This document shows, in pieces, positions 10,827 to 22,719 of a DNA stretch of 64,000 bases. Source of the DNA: Cherax quadricarinatus (lineage: Eukaryota > Arthropoda > Malacostraca > Decapoda > Parastacidae); contig NC_091300.1 in assembly GCF_038502225.1 (NCBI RefSeq), forward strand, positions 42,466,532 through 42,530,531, written 5' to 3'. Position 1 is the stretch's first letter, and each line of letters begins with the position of its first letter. Made by a program: the position numbers and the translations under genes. The notes beneath the pieces were generated by a model. The model was not told where the DNA came from. It saw nothing but the letters and a program-made list of their open reading frames with translations, and searched no databases.

Positions 10827-12975
10827 TTTTTATTAGAAAGTGGGTGCGGGAGGGAAGAAGAGCGATTAGTGGAATGAGGTAGAGAGAGTAATAAGAGAGA
10901 AAAGTTAGCAGATGAGAGAGATTTACAAAGTGGAAGTGATACAAGGAGGGAGAAGTATGTGGGGAGAGAAAAGAACAGGTTAAGAGAGTTGTGAAGCAAT
11001 GTAAAAGGAGAGCAAATGAGAGAGTGGGTGAGATGTTATCAACAATTTTGTTGAGAATAAGAAAAAGTTTTGAGTGAGATTAATAAGATGAGAAAGTCGA
11101 GGGAACGAATGGATTTGACAGTTAAAAATAAGAGGAGGAGGTATCAAGAAGATGCAAGGAATATTTTGAGGAACTGTTAAATGTAGATGAAGATAGGGAA
11201 GCTGTGATTTCGTGCATTGGGCAGGGAGGTGTAACATCTTGTAGGAGTGAGGAAGAGCCAGTTGTGAGTGTGCAGAAAGTGTGAGGCAGTAGGTAGATTT
11301 AATGGGGGTAAATCAGCTGAGATTGATGGGAAATGACAGAAATGTTGAAAGCAGGTGGGGATATAATTTTTGAGCGGTTGGGGGCTTTTATTTAATAAAT
11401 GTATGGAAGAGGGTAAGGCACCTAGTGTTTGGCAGAGAGCATGCATAGTTAGTTCCTTTGTATAAAGGCAAAGGGGAGTGAAGAAATTATAGGGGAGCAA
11501 GTCTGTTGAATATAACTGGTAAAGTATATGGTAGAATTATTATTGAAAGAATTAAGATTAAGACAGAGTAGGATAACAGATGAACAAAGAGGCTTTAGGA
11601 AGGGTGGGGGGAGGGGGTTGTAGACCAAATATTTGCCGTGAAACATAGGTGAACAGTATTTAGATAAGGGTAAAGAGGTTTTTGTAGCATTTGTGGATTT
11701 GGAAAACGTGTGAGATACGGTGGATAGGGAAGCAAAGTGGCAGATGTTGCAAATGTTTGGAATAAGAGGTAAGTTACTGAAAGCAGTGAAGAGTTTTTAC
11801 GAGGATAGTGAGGTTCAGGTTAGAGTATGTAGGAGAGAGGGAGATTATTTCCCAGTAAAAGTAGGTCTTATACATGGATGTGTGATGTCACCGTGGTTGC
11901 TTAATAAATTTATAGATGGGGTTGTAAGAGAAGTGAATGCTCGGGTGTTGGCAAGAGGTGTGGGGGTTAAAAGATAAAGAATCTAACACAAAGTGGGAGT
12001 TGTCACAGTTGCTCTTTACTGATGACACTGCTTTAGGGAGATTCTGAAGAGAAGTTGCAGAGGTTGGTGGATAGTTTGGTATGGTACGTGAAAGAAGGAA
12101 ATTAAAAGTGAACATAGGATAGAGTAAGATGATGAGGATAAAAAAGTTTTCGTAATGCAAGATTGGATATCAGATTGGAGGGAGGGAATATGGAGGAGGT
12201 GAATGTATTCAGATATTTGGGAGTGAACTTGTCAGCGGATGGGTCTATGAAAGATGAGGTGAATCACAGAACTGATGAGGAAAAAAAAGTGAGTGGTGCA
12301 CTGAGGAGTCTGTGGAGACAAAGAACATTATCCATGGAAGTAAAGAGGGGAATGTATGAGGTTATGTGATGAATGTTGCAACAAGAAGGCTGGAGGCAGT
12401 GGAGATATCGTGTCTAAGGGCAATGTGCAGTGTAAATGTAATGCAGAGAATCTATAGTTTGGAAATTAGGAGGAGGTGCGGGGTTACTAAAAGTATTATC
12501 CAGAGGGCTGAGGAGAGGTTGAGGTGATTCAGATATTTAGAGAGGATGGAACGAAATAAAATGATTTGGAGAGAGTATAAATCTGTAGTGGAAGGAATGC
12601 TGGATAGGGGTTGGCGTAGGAACGGTTATAGGGAAGGGAAAAGGAGGTTTTGTGTGCTAGGAGCCTGGACTTCCAGCAAGTGTGCGTCAGCGTGTTAGAT
12701 AGGGGCGAGTGGAGACAAATAGTTTTGAGGACTTGATGTGCTGTTGGAGTTTGAGCAAAGTAACACTAATGAAGGGATTCAGGGAAACCGGCAGGCCGGA
12801 CTTGAGTCCTGGAGGTGGGAAGTACAGTGTCTGCATTCTGGAGGGGTGTTGATGTTGAAGCTTTTTAACTGTAGTGTAGGCACGTCTCTGGGAAGACAAT
12901 GATAGTATAAATGATGGTGAAACTGTTTCTTCTTTTCAAGCGCCCCCCCCCCCCCGCCATGGTGGGAAATGGCTG
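10824..12975 (+). pseudogene. Decayed RTE-like retrotransposon
   Basis: Same family as the element at 13868-17160 but in the opposite orientation and much more mutated. Recognisable reverse-transcriptase pieces lie at 11720-11977 (palm segment upstream of the catalytic motif, with FPVKVGL and MSPWLLN) and 12163-12369 (MEEVNVFRYLGV, then KKVSGALRSLWRQ). The catalytic segment between them, near 12000-12060, reads like LLFTDDTALG after frameshifts, so alanine of FADD is replaced. 5' truncated, with the endonuclease region absent. The 3' UTR (12720-12975) ends in a C run and a TATATAT tail. Confidence 0.85.
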
Positions 12976-12999
12976 ATGTGTTATATATATTCTTGGAAT

Positions 13000-13348
13000 C
13001 ATGGTTCAGAGGTCATCTACAAGACCTTCACAGTTTCTACAACTAATCCATCCCTTTGGGAAGGACCTACTTCCACTGGGGAATCCCACCTACCAGTGAC
13101 TATGCCCTCGTCTGCTACACGTCCCTATCCACTGACGCCTATATAACCGCCAGTCTTCTTGCCTTGGCTCCACATTCTCCTCCACCACGATGCTGTGAAC
13201 ACTAACTCCAAGGCTGAGGGACTGATTACCTCATCTTTTGTATATAGTTCTACTGTCTTCTAATTATGTCCTAGAATCTGTGTTGATAAAGCCACTGGAT
13301 GGCGAAACGTCTACAATAAAGATAACCAGATGTTGCGCTTGTGTCTTA

Positions 13349-13353
<5 letters not shown>
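13000..13353 (+). mobile_element. Hammerhead-bearing repeat, single plus arm (locus a)
   Basis: One arm of the palindromic family. It has a TATA-like box TATATAA at 13140-13146. The ribozyme-like core follows at 13276-13316: helix I strand TGTG, UUGAUAA, an extra A, stem II GCCA...TGGC, GAAAC, GUC, helix I strand TACA. AATAAA lies at 13315-13320. The arm runs into a TA microsatellite on the right. No target-site duplication could be identified. Confidence 0.75.

Positions 13354-13418
<65 letters not shown>
13353..13418. repeat. (TA)n microsatellite
   Basis: Pure TA tract joining locus a to TIR copy 2. Confidence 0.95.
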
Positions 13419-13422
<4 letters not shown>

Positions 13423-13803
13423 GTGCCTAATAGGTAAAACTGGTCAATTAGCAAGAACTCGTTTAAAATTAAGTCCTTTCTAAAAATTTCTCTTATACGT
13501 TTAAAGATATATTTTTTCATTAATGTTAATGTAAAAAAATTTAATTTTGCTCCAAAAGAATCTTAGAAAACTTACCTAACCTTATTACAACAAGAACAAT
13601 TTATTTTAACATAACCCAGCTAAATATATTTTAGATTTGTTTACAGTAATTTAATACTAAATAAACACAGTGAAATATATTTTCTTCGTTAGGTTCAGAA
13701 TGATTTTGGCGAAATTATTGCATACATAAATTTTCGCTTGTCCTATATGGCAAGATGAGCGTTGCTATTTAAGCCAAGATCGCAAGTTCTGCCTATTCGG
13801 CAC

Positions 13804-13807
<4 letters not shown>
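13419..13807 (+). mobile_element. Short TIR element (MITE-like), copy 2
   Basis: 389 bp, closely similar to 10360-10743 along its whole length. Its ends TGTCGTGCC and GGCACGACA are exact inverted repeats, which defines the full termini. TA microsatellites lie on both sides. Confidence 0.85.
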
Positions 13808-13851
<44 letters not shown>

Positions 13852-13866
13852 TATATATATATATAG
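13808..13866. repeat. (TA)n microsatellite / RTE-like 3' tail
   Basis: TA tract with two TATAGA variants between TIR copy 2 and the 3' end of the minus-strand RTE-like element. It may be that element's simple-repeat tail. Confidence 0.8.
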
Positions 13867-14182
13867 ATCGTCTCCCACCGAGGCAGGGTGACCCAAAAAG
13901 AAAGAAAATACCCAAAAAGAAAATACTTTCATCATTCAACAGTTTCACCTCAATCGCACATAATCACTGTTTTTGCAGAAGTGCTCAGAACACAACAGTT
14001 TAGAAGCATATACGTATAAAAATACACAACATATCCCTCCAAACTGCCAATATCCCAAACCCCTCCTTTAGAGTGCAGGCATTGTACTTCCCATTTCCAG
14101 GACTCAAGTCCGGTTATATAAAATAACCGGTTTCCCTGAATCCCTTCACTAAATATTACCCTGCTCACACTCCAACAGATCT

Positions 14183-15976
14183 TCAGGTCCAAAATACCAT
14201 TCGTCTCCATTCACTCCTATCTAGCACGCACACGCACGCTTGCTGGAAGTCCAAGCCCCTCGCCCACAAAACCTCCCTTACCCCTTCCTTCCAACGTTTT
14301 TGAGGACGACCCCTACCCCGCCTTCCTTTTCCTACAGATTTATACGCTCTCCATGTCATTCTACTTTGATCCATTCTCTGTAAATGACCAAACCACCTCA
14401 ACAACCCCTCTTCAGCCCTCTGACTAATACTTTTATTAATTCCACACCTTCTCCTAATTTCCACACTCCGAATTTTCTGCATAATATTTACACCACACAT
14501 TGCCCTTAGACAGGACATCTCCACTGCCTCCAACCGCCTCCTCGCTGCTGCATTCACAACCCAAGCTTCACACCCATATAAGAGTGTTGGTACTACTATA
14601 CTTTCATACATTCCCTTCTTTGCCTCCATAGATAACGTTTTTTGTCTCCACATATACCTCAACGCTCCACTCACCTTTTTTCCCTCATCAATTCTATGAT
14701 TAACCTTATCCTTCATAAATCCATCCACCGACACGTCAACTCCCAAGTATCTGAAAACATTCACTTCTTCCATACTCCTCCTCCCCAATTTGATATCCAA
14801 TTTTTCTTTATCTAAATCATTTGATACCCTCATCACCTTAGTCTTTTCTATGTTCACTTTCAACTTTCTACCTTTAGACACTCTCCCAAACTCATCCACT
14901 AACCTTTGCAATTTTTCTATAGAATCTCCCATAAGCACAGTATCATCAGCAAAAAGTAACTGTGTCACTTCCCATTTTGTATTTAATTCCCCATAATTTA
15001 ATCCCACCCCTCTCCCGAACACCCTAGCATTTACTTCTTTTACATCCCCGTCTATAAAAATATTAAACAACCATGGTGACATTGCACATCCCTGTCTAAG
15101 ACCTACTTTTACTGGGAAGTATTCTCTCTCTCTTCTACACACCCTAACCTGAGCCTCACTATCCTCATAAAAACTCTTTACATTATTTAGTAACTTACCA
15201 CCTATTCTATATACTTGCAACATCTGCCACATTGCTCCCCTATCCACTCTATCATGTGCCTTTTCTAAATCCATAAATGCAATAAAAACTTCCCTACTTT
15301 TATCTAAATATTGTTCACATATATGCTTCAATGTAAACACTTGATCTACACATCCCCTACCCACTCTGAAACCTCCTTGCTCATCCGCAATCCTACATTC
15401 TGTCGTATTTCTAAGTATTTCAATTATAACCCTACCATACACTTTTCCTGGTATACTCAGTAAACTTATTCCTCTACAATTTTTACAATCTCTTTTGTCC
15501 CCCTTCCCTTTATACAAAGGGACTATACATGCTCTTTGCCAATCCTTAGGTACCTTCCCCTCTTTCATACATTAAACAAAAATACCCACCACTCCAACAC
15601 TATATAACCCCCTTCCCCCTGCTTTTAACATTTCTGTCATGCTCCCGTCAGTTCCAGTTGCTTTACCCCCTTTCACTCTACGTAATGCCTCACGCACCTC
15701 TCCCACACTCACATCCTGCTCTTCTTCACTCCTAAAAGATGGTATACCTCCCTGGCCAGGGCATGAAATTACCGCCTCCCTTTCTTCGTCGACATTTAAA
15801 AGTTCCTCAAAATATTCTCGCCATCTACCAAAAACCTCCATCTCCCCATCTACTAATTCCCTTACCCTCTTTTTAACTGACAAATCCATTCGTTCTCTAG
15901 GCTTTCTTAACTTGTTTAACTCACTCCAAAATTTTTTCTTATTTTCATTAAAACTTCTTGACAGTGCCTCTCCCAC
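14183..15976 (-). pseudogene. RTE-like reverse transcriptase (one in-frame stop)
   Basis: One reading frame of about 597 codons interrupted by a single TAA at 15572-15574; the following 461-codon segment is fully open. Counting from its first Met (15568), ISLLSIPGKVY is at about 34-44, the first catalytic aspartate is in FMDLEKAHDRV at about 98-108 (His replaces the usual Phe of AFD), and LLFADDT at about 204-210 is the catalytic motif. YGCEAW follows at about 331-336, then a basic GRGRPQKRW region, with EWRRM close to the end. This enzyme would make cDNA at the insertion site. The copy cannot make a full polyprotein but is young. Confidence 0.92.
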
Positions 15977-17104
15977 TATCTGCTCTCCTTTTGCACTCTC
16001 TCACCACTCTCTTCACCTTTCTTTTACTCTCCATATACACTGCTCTTCTTATAACGCTTCTGCTTTGTAAAAACCTCTCGTAAGCTACCTTTTTCTCTTT
16101 TATCACACCCTTTACTTCATCATTCCACCAATCACTCCTATTTCCTACTGCACCCACCCTCCTATAACCACAAACTTCTGCCCCACATTCTAATACTGCA
16201 TTTTTAAAACTATTCCAACCTTCTGCAACCCCCCCCCCCCCACTACTCATACTTGCACCAGCCCACCTTTCTGCCAAGAGTTGCTTATATCTCACCCGAA
16301 CTTCCTCCTCCCTTAGTTTATACACTTTCACCTCCCTCTTACTTGTTGTCATTTTCCTCTTGTCCCATCTACCTCTAACTCTAACTGTAGCTACAACTAA
16401 ATAATGATCCGATATATCAGTTGCCCCTCTATAAACGTGTACATCCTGGAGCCTACCCATCAACCTTTTATCCACCAATACATAATCTAACAAACTACTT
16501 TCATTACGTGCTATATCATAACTAGTATATTTATTTATCCTCTTCTTCATAAAATATGTATTACTTATTACCAAACCTCTTTCTACACATAGCTCAATTA
16601 AAGGCTTCCCATTTTCATTTACCCCTGGTACCCCAAATTTACCTACTACTCCCTCCACGACATTTTTACCCACTTTAGCATTGAAATCCCCAACCACCAT
16701 TACTCTCACACTTGGTTCAAAACTCCCCACGCATTCACTCAACATTTCCCAAAATCTCTCTCTCTCCTCTACACTTCTCTCTTCTCCAGGTGCATATACG
16801 CTTACTATAACCCACTTCTCTCATCCTTTATTTTACTCCACATAATCCTTGAATTAATACGTTTATAGTTCCTCTTTTCATGCCATAGCTTATCCTTCAA
16901 CATTATTGCTACTCCTTCTTTAGCTCTATTTGAAATCCCTGACCTAATCCCATTTATTCCTCTCCACTGAAACTCACCCATCCCCTTCAGCTTTGTTTCA
17001 CTTAAAGCCAGGACATCCAGCTTCTTCTCATTCATAACATCCACAATCATCTCTTTCTTATCATTTGCACAACATCCACGCACATTCAGACTTCCCACTG
17101 ACAA
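15948..17104 (-). pseudogene. RTE-like endonuclease region (frameshifted)
   Basis: Two frames, 17104-16805 and 16745-15948, join across a 1-nt shift near 16810. The join is supported because the sense strand there continues as VSVYAPGEERS in another frame. Endonuclease features are SLNVRGC at the start, LALSETKL about 35 residues in, VVGDFNAKVG, and LLDYVLVDK followed by ISDHYLVVATV. These are the usual conserved blocks of the apurinic-like endonuclease, which nicks the target to prime reverse transcription. The first codon of the 17104 frame is TTG and the frame is open further upstream, so no start is assigned. The C-terminal end shifts frame at about 15960 into the RT region. Confidence 0.88.
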
Positions 17105-17313
17105 TTTTCTTATTCTTTTTAGTAAATTTTACAGGAAAAGGGGTTACTAGCCCATTGTTCCCGGCATTTTAGTTGACGTTTACAACACGCATGGCTTACG
17201 GAGGAAAGATTCTTATTCCACTTCCCCATGGATATAAAAGGAAAAGTAATAAGAACAAGAACTATTAAGATAAAATAAAATAAAACTCAGATGAGTGTGT
17301 ATAAATAAAGATG

Positions 17314-17829
17314 AAGATTGAGACACTTATGCAGCATATGGGAATCTTTATTCAGGAAACGTTTCGCCACACAGTGGCTTCATCAGTCCAATACAAAGAG
17401 GAAGGCGTAAGGAGAGGAGGAGTATGAGGTAATCAGTCCCTCAGCCTGGAGTCGATGTGTTCAGTCCATCAATCTTGTAGAATGTACAGCATAGGGCCGT
17501 AGACGTGGCTTATGTACTGTAGTGAGGTGAGGTGAAGCAGGCGGAGGCGGGGTCATAGTGGTACCATCCACTAGTCGAAGTAGGTCTTCGTCCAAAGGTT
17601 GAACAAGTGTTGAAGAATTCTTTGTAACATTCTACAAGATTGATGGACTGAACACATCGACTCCAGGCTGAGGGACTGATTACCTCATACTCCTCCTCTT
17701 CTTACGCCTTCCTCTTTGTATTGGACTGATGAAGCCACTGTGTGGCGAAATGTTTCCTGAATAAAGATTCCCATATGCTGCGTAAGTGTCTCAATCTTTA
17801 ACTTGTCGGTTTTTCAAACCATTCATCAC
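17314..17829. mobile_element. Palindromic hammerhead-bearing element (locus b)
   Basis: 516 bp flanked by a 13-bp duplication with one mismatch (17301-17313 and 17830-17842, ATAAATAAA then G/C then ATG). The left arm is minus sense with a ribozyme-like core at 17355-17390. The right arm is plus sense with its core at 17722-17757, where GAAAC is mutated to GAAAT, followed by AATAAA at about 17760. The terminal hairpin GGTTTTTCAAACC at 17808-17820 lies 9 nt from the right junction. Confidence 0.85.
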
Positions 17830-17842
17830 ATAAATAAACATG

Positions 17843-19100
17843 TACATGTATGTGTAGTGTGACCTAAGTGTAAGTAGAAGTAGCAAGACGTACCTCTAAT
17901 CTTGCATATTTATGAGACAGACAAAAGACACCAGCAATCCTACCATCATGTAAAACAATTACAGGCTTTTGTTTTAAACTCACTTGGCAGGACGGTAGTA
18001 CCTCCCTGGGTGGTTGCTGTCTACCAACCTACTATCTATAAAAAGACAACAGCGCTTATATTGGAGATGCCTGAAATGTTGTACATAACGAGTTTCTGTC
18101 GAGTATGCCAATCATGTCAGTTAACATATTATTTCTATAATGTGCTTCATAGAAATATTGATTGTCATTGCCATTTTTGTCTGCTTTCACCCAACATTTC
18201 GGTGCTCTCATCCATTTCTTCATCCAGGCTTTTTGATACGCTCTCTCGCTTCATTCCGGCTCTCTTACCCGATCTCTACCCACATTCCAGACCTTTTATC
18301 CAATCTCTCCCCTCATTCGGGTGCTCTTATCCGTTCTCCGGCGTTTTCGTTTCTTCAAATCCAGCTTAACATCTTATCTAAACTTTCTTCGCAGCAGTAG
18401 AGATAACTGACTGAAGCTGTCATAGCGCCGCCCCACCCCAGTAAACTTCCCAGGAAAACTCTCATTGAGTTTAGACACACACAGTATATATTGTCTTCTC
18501 ATGAATTTAATAAGGATAATGTAGCATGAACACTCGCTCCGGATAGTATAGTCATATCGACCACGTCAATTTACATTTAGAGTTTACGAGGTAGACTGGG
18601 TGAAGAATGGAAATGAGGATGAGGTTTCTAAATGTGGGATTAGTATAGGGTACGAGGAATGGGCATGGAGGTAATGGGCATGGGATATCAAGAGCGATGG
18701 GTAATGAGCAGATTAGAGAATATAAATTAATTTAGCCCAGGAAGGACAGACACCAGAAAACCTTCGAAATTATCTGTCGAGAAGAAGAATCTAACTACTT
18801 TTATTTTAATTTCCCTTAAGACATTGAAGGGCAAGATGTGTGCCAAATATCAGAAGGCTCTCTGAACACTATCATTTGGCCACACTGCTGGCATGAGTGG
18901 GCAGAGATAATTACAAAGCTCTAATAACAAAAGAAACATGCAGGTGCAGTACATTTAATAAGAAATGAAATCTGGTTTTGACTTGCTTTTGATGCTGCTG
19001 CTGTTATAGTTTTATAACTATTAATCTACTGTCCACAGGTTATGAAACGCACAATACAACTGCCGCTTCGGAGACAAAATCTAAATCTACTACTAAAATG
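17843..19100. other. No feature recognised
   Basis: About 1.26 kb of mixed-composition DNA. A 155-codon open frame at 17902-18369 has no recognisable domain and includes a repeated LSSISSSRLFD-like CT-rich stretch. I do not call it a gene. Confidence 0.4.
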
Positions 19101-19199
19101 CTAAGGGTAGTCAATAGCAGTCGTAGTAGTGGTCGAAGTACCACCACCGCCACTGCTCTTCTCTGTCCTGCAGCCTCAGGTAGTCCAAATAGTAACCTC

Positions 19200-19438
19200 A
19201 GGCCAGTGCTCTATGTTCCAGGTCTGTGCCCTGTGCTTCAGGGTCGTGCACTGTGTTTCAGGGTCGTGCCCTGTGTTTCAGGGTCGTGCCCTGTGTTTCA
19301 GACTTGTACCCTGTGTTTCGAGCCTGTGCCTTCCGTTTCAGGATCGTGCCCTGTGTTTTAGGATCGTGCCCTGTGTTTCAGGGTCGTGCTCCATGTTGCA
19401 GGCCTGTGCCCTGTGTTTCAGGGTCGTGCTTTGTGTTT
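19200..19438 (+). repeat. 20-bp minisatellite
   Basis: About eleven copies of a unit like TGCCCTGTGTTTCAGGGTCG with substitutions. All three frames stay open across it, which explains the cysteine-rich open frames at 19098-19536. These are not taken as genes. Confidence 0.93.
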
Positions 19439-19497
19439 ATGTAAATCTGATACATATTTTATTCATTCTGGAGTATATATCATGTTTCTATGTTATT

Positions 19498-20250
19498 AAA
19501 TTAGACTCAAATGCAACTCTTGGGTATCTTTATTGAGGAAACGTTTCGCCACACAGTGGCTTCATCAGTCCATACAAAGGATAAACTTGAAGAACAGGAG
19601 GAGAATGAGGTAATCAGTCCCTCAACCTTGAGTCGATGTGTTCAGTCCATCAATCTTGAATAGAATACGGCATATGAGCGGAGAAGCAGCTTATAAACCG
19701 TATGGCAGGAGAGGTGCAGCAGTCGTAGGTGGTGTCACATTTGTCCAATGTGGAAGTAGGTCGTGCCCAAGGGTTAGGCAAGAGAAGAATTTCCAAGTAT
19801 TAAGATCTCAAGAAGTTGCAATGTCTGACAGGATTGTAGATGAATGGTTCAAATAACCGACACGTTGTTAAATTAGGCAAGTGCAACTCTTGGGTATCTT
19901 TATTGAGGAAACGTTTCGCCACACAGTGGCTTCATCAGCCCATACAAAGGATAAACTTCCACATTGGACAAATGTGACACCACCTACAGACTGCTGCACC
20001 TCTCCTGCCATACGGTTTATAAGCTGCTTCTCCGCTCATATGCCGTATTCTATTCAAGATTGATGGACTGAACACATCGACTCAAGGTTGAGGGACTGAT
20101 TACCTCATTCTCCTCCTGTTCTTCAAGTTTATCCTATGTATGGACTGATGAAGCCACTGTGTGGCGAAACGTTTCCTCAATAAAGATACCCAAGAGTTGC
20201 ACTTGTGTCTAATTTAACAATGTGTCGGTTCTTTGAACCATTCATCTACA
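19498..20250. mobile_element. Compound palindromic hammerhead-bearing element (locus c)
   Basis: 753 bp flanked by an exact 19-bp duplication (19479-19497 and 20251-20269). It has two minus-sense arms in tandem (cores at 19535-19572 and 19895-19932) and then one plus-sense arm (core 20141-20177). Each core has CUGAUGA, an extra A, stem II GCCAC-TGT-GTGGC, GAAAC and GUU. TATA-like TTTATAAG is at 20016-20023 and AATAAA at 20179-20184. Hairpins GGTTCAAATAACC (19846-19858) and GGTTCTTTGAACC (20227-20239) mark unit ends. Confidence 0.9.
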
Positions 20251-20407
20251 ATCATGTTTCTATGTTATTCATATTGTTTGTTATGTCATACTAGATGAAC
20301 TGTGATAGATAAATAAGCAGTATAGATAATATTAGCGAAATTATTCATGAAAAATTTTGCCCGGTGTCCAGACACTCTCCTCCACCGCCCATACCACAAC
20401 ATGAATG

Positions 20408-20529
20408 ACATATTTTATTAATTTTAGAGTATATATCAGGTTTCTATTTTATTTATATTGTTTATTATGTAATATTAGATGAAGTGAGATAGATAAATAA
20501 GCCGTAGAGTTGATATTAGCGAAATTATT
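20408..20529 (+). repeat. Uninterrupted paralogue of the locus c target
   Basis: This stretch aligns with 19452-19497 joined to 20270-20345, so it is a tandem duplicate that lacks the 753-bp insertion. It independently confirms the boundaries of locus c. Confidence 0.85.
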
Positions 20530-20559
20530 GAAGTACATAATTCCACTGGAACGGATTAA

Positions 20560-22700
20560 TTGCATTTCAATTAATTTAAATGAGGAAAATTGACTACAAA
20601 CGAGCAAATCCAGTTGCGAGCAAGGTCATGGAACGGATTAAACTCGCAAGTAGAGGTTCCACTGCAAAATATTTGTCCCGTCAATTATTAATGTGTAGAA
20701 TAGAAGCTGTGTGTGAGGATTTCACGACTGGGTAGGGTTAGTGATCCTTGTTTCAAACATGAAATTCAGTCCAGAGCCTGCCGCCCCATTCTGGCTCCTG
20801 AAATAGTGGGTACTCGCCTTTATTTCTACACAGGAGGCAGTGTGAAGGTTCTCGTGTCAGACAGTTGCTATGATAGGTCTCTGGTCATGGTAGTGCCACC
20901 ACTATGCACATGTGTACACCTGAATGCATTCAACAATACTCACGTGGTAGTGCTATGGGCGAGGGATACCCGAGAACTACCTGTACGAGTCACGCAACTG
21001 CTTGGTCCAGCTAGCTAGTCCCTTGCCTGCTGTGGGTGATATGGTATACGAATGGTAATTCACTGCGCAAGGTTATCGTGGAGCGGAAGTCCCCCTCCTC
21101 ACTGCTGAAATGTGACTGCCCGCTGTCCCTTCTTCCCCGTCGACACTCAAAACTGGAGGGCTGAAGGTGCCTACGGCCTATTTTAGCGTAAGTAGTGTGA
21201 TCACTAAGCTAAGCTAAATTAACTAAACCTTAGCTTAAATAAGTGTAAGTAGTGAGGGTTAATACAATAGCCTAAAGGTTTATCGTTACCAGGTTATGTC
21301 TGACAAATTATATATACAGAACTGACACCTCTCTAGGCGTCTTAACCCCTCATCAGGGTGATACTTGTAAAGGTTTCTGGAAAATTCAAGCAATATTTCC
21401 ACAGTTAAAAACATCTATTGACTTTAGAGGTAAGTCTTTTTTATAGTGTCTTGCGACTGCGTTGCGTCTCAGTGAGACCCATCAGATCCACTTCCTCAAA
21501 TTTCCCCCACGTTATAGAGGCCCACAAACATGTGAAAAACGTAGTCAGGTTCAGCAGCCTCGGAATACAGGGCAAGTAATAAAAATGTAGCTCATAATCG
21601 CATACAGTATTACAAAATCAGCGAACTAAAGGACAGATTTGCTAAGGGTATAAAAATGAGGAATACCTGGTAGCTCTGCTGCTTCCAGTAATGCTTTCAC
21701 CAAAATGGTTTGCTTAGGAAAGCTTTGTTATATGAAAATACGTGTTTTGTGAATGTATATTATCAGAATAACCGAAAATAAAGCGTAGATCCCGAATATC
21801 TGCCCGTGGTTAGCAAAGCAAAGATTTACAATCTATCGCTGAAGTTCTGGACTTATTGCCACTACCACTACCAGAGGTGTCCTCCTCCACCAGTAGTAGT
21901 CCGTCATTACTTGTCCCTGAGTGTTGACGAGTCCCTGAATCACCAGACTTGAAGCTTTAATGGTGTCCCACCTGGCCCAGTCCCCTCACCACTCCTCGAG
22001 TACCTCACGATACGCTTGACCTAGATCCTACGGTTCAAGTGAGTTCAAGTCTCGTGTGTCTCGCCCCCACAACACTTCAGCTTGTCGTCGAGAAAGCTAG
22101 ACACTCGGCATTTTCCACAGTAATCCCAGTAACAGCTTGAATAGGAAAAACGATGCAGACAGGCATGAAAGTACAGAAACACTTCTGACAGTCAACCTGC
22201 GCTTTTAAAACCGGTGGAATAGAATATCCCCTCAGCCACAGCGACTAGGCTTTCTTTTAGCTATATACATACAAATACATGAAATATAAACCGCTGAGCC
22301 CTTATGGTTGTGTCAATATAGTATTAATTATGAATGTGTTATCTTGGCTGAGGTTTCATCTGAAATGTGACTGTTATTTTGGCTGTGGTTCTCTTGTAAG
22401 GTCGCAAGCCAGTATCAATACCATGTAAACTAGCTTTTAAGATTTGTCGACCGAATAGAGGGATGACTGGTTCCTACGATGGGTAGGTATAATACAAGGA
22501 GTGAGGGAAAGAGGTGGAAGACATGGTTTAGCCAAGATGGTAGGTGTTGACTAAATAAGCGAGAAAGAAGAGCTCAGAGTGTGGTGGTGAGAGAGGCAAC
22601 AGGGAGAGTAAAGTAATGGAGACTGAGATGGCTGGTCATTTGAGACCTTACATCCACTTCTGAAAACTATGCTGCAGGAAAATGTTATTTTTTTTGGTCA
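20560..22700. other. No feature recognised
   Basis: About 2.1 kb without a supported gene or known element. A 101-codon open frame at 20713-21018 shows no domain I know. This is the longest stretch here with ordinary base composition and could be host intergenic or intronic DNA. Confidence 0.4.
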
Positions 22701-22719
22701 GTTATTTTGGTGTACCCAA

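Larger units (their letters stand above)
13868..17160 (-). mobile_element. Nearly full-length RTE-like non-LTR retrotransposon
   Basis: Minus-strand element with an apurinic-type endonuclease followed by reverse transcriptase, then a ~310-bp 3' UTR ending GGGTCACCCTGCCTCGGTGG next to TA repeats. Only three coding lesions are apparent: a frameshift near 16810, a frameshift near 15960 and an in-frame TAA at about 15572-15574. The clade call rests on the ISLLSIPGKVY and YGCEAW signatures and the endonuclease-RT order, which are typical of the RTE/BovB group; a phylogeny would be needed to fix it. Fragments of the same family lie at 10824-12975, 22720-23225, 23226-23745 and 61075-61235. Confidence 0.9.

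Noticed and set aside
17902..18369. 155-codon open frame as a host gene
   Set aside because: No domain, no splice or promoter context, and part of it is CT-rich repeat-like sequence.
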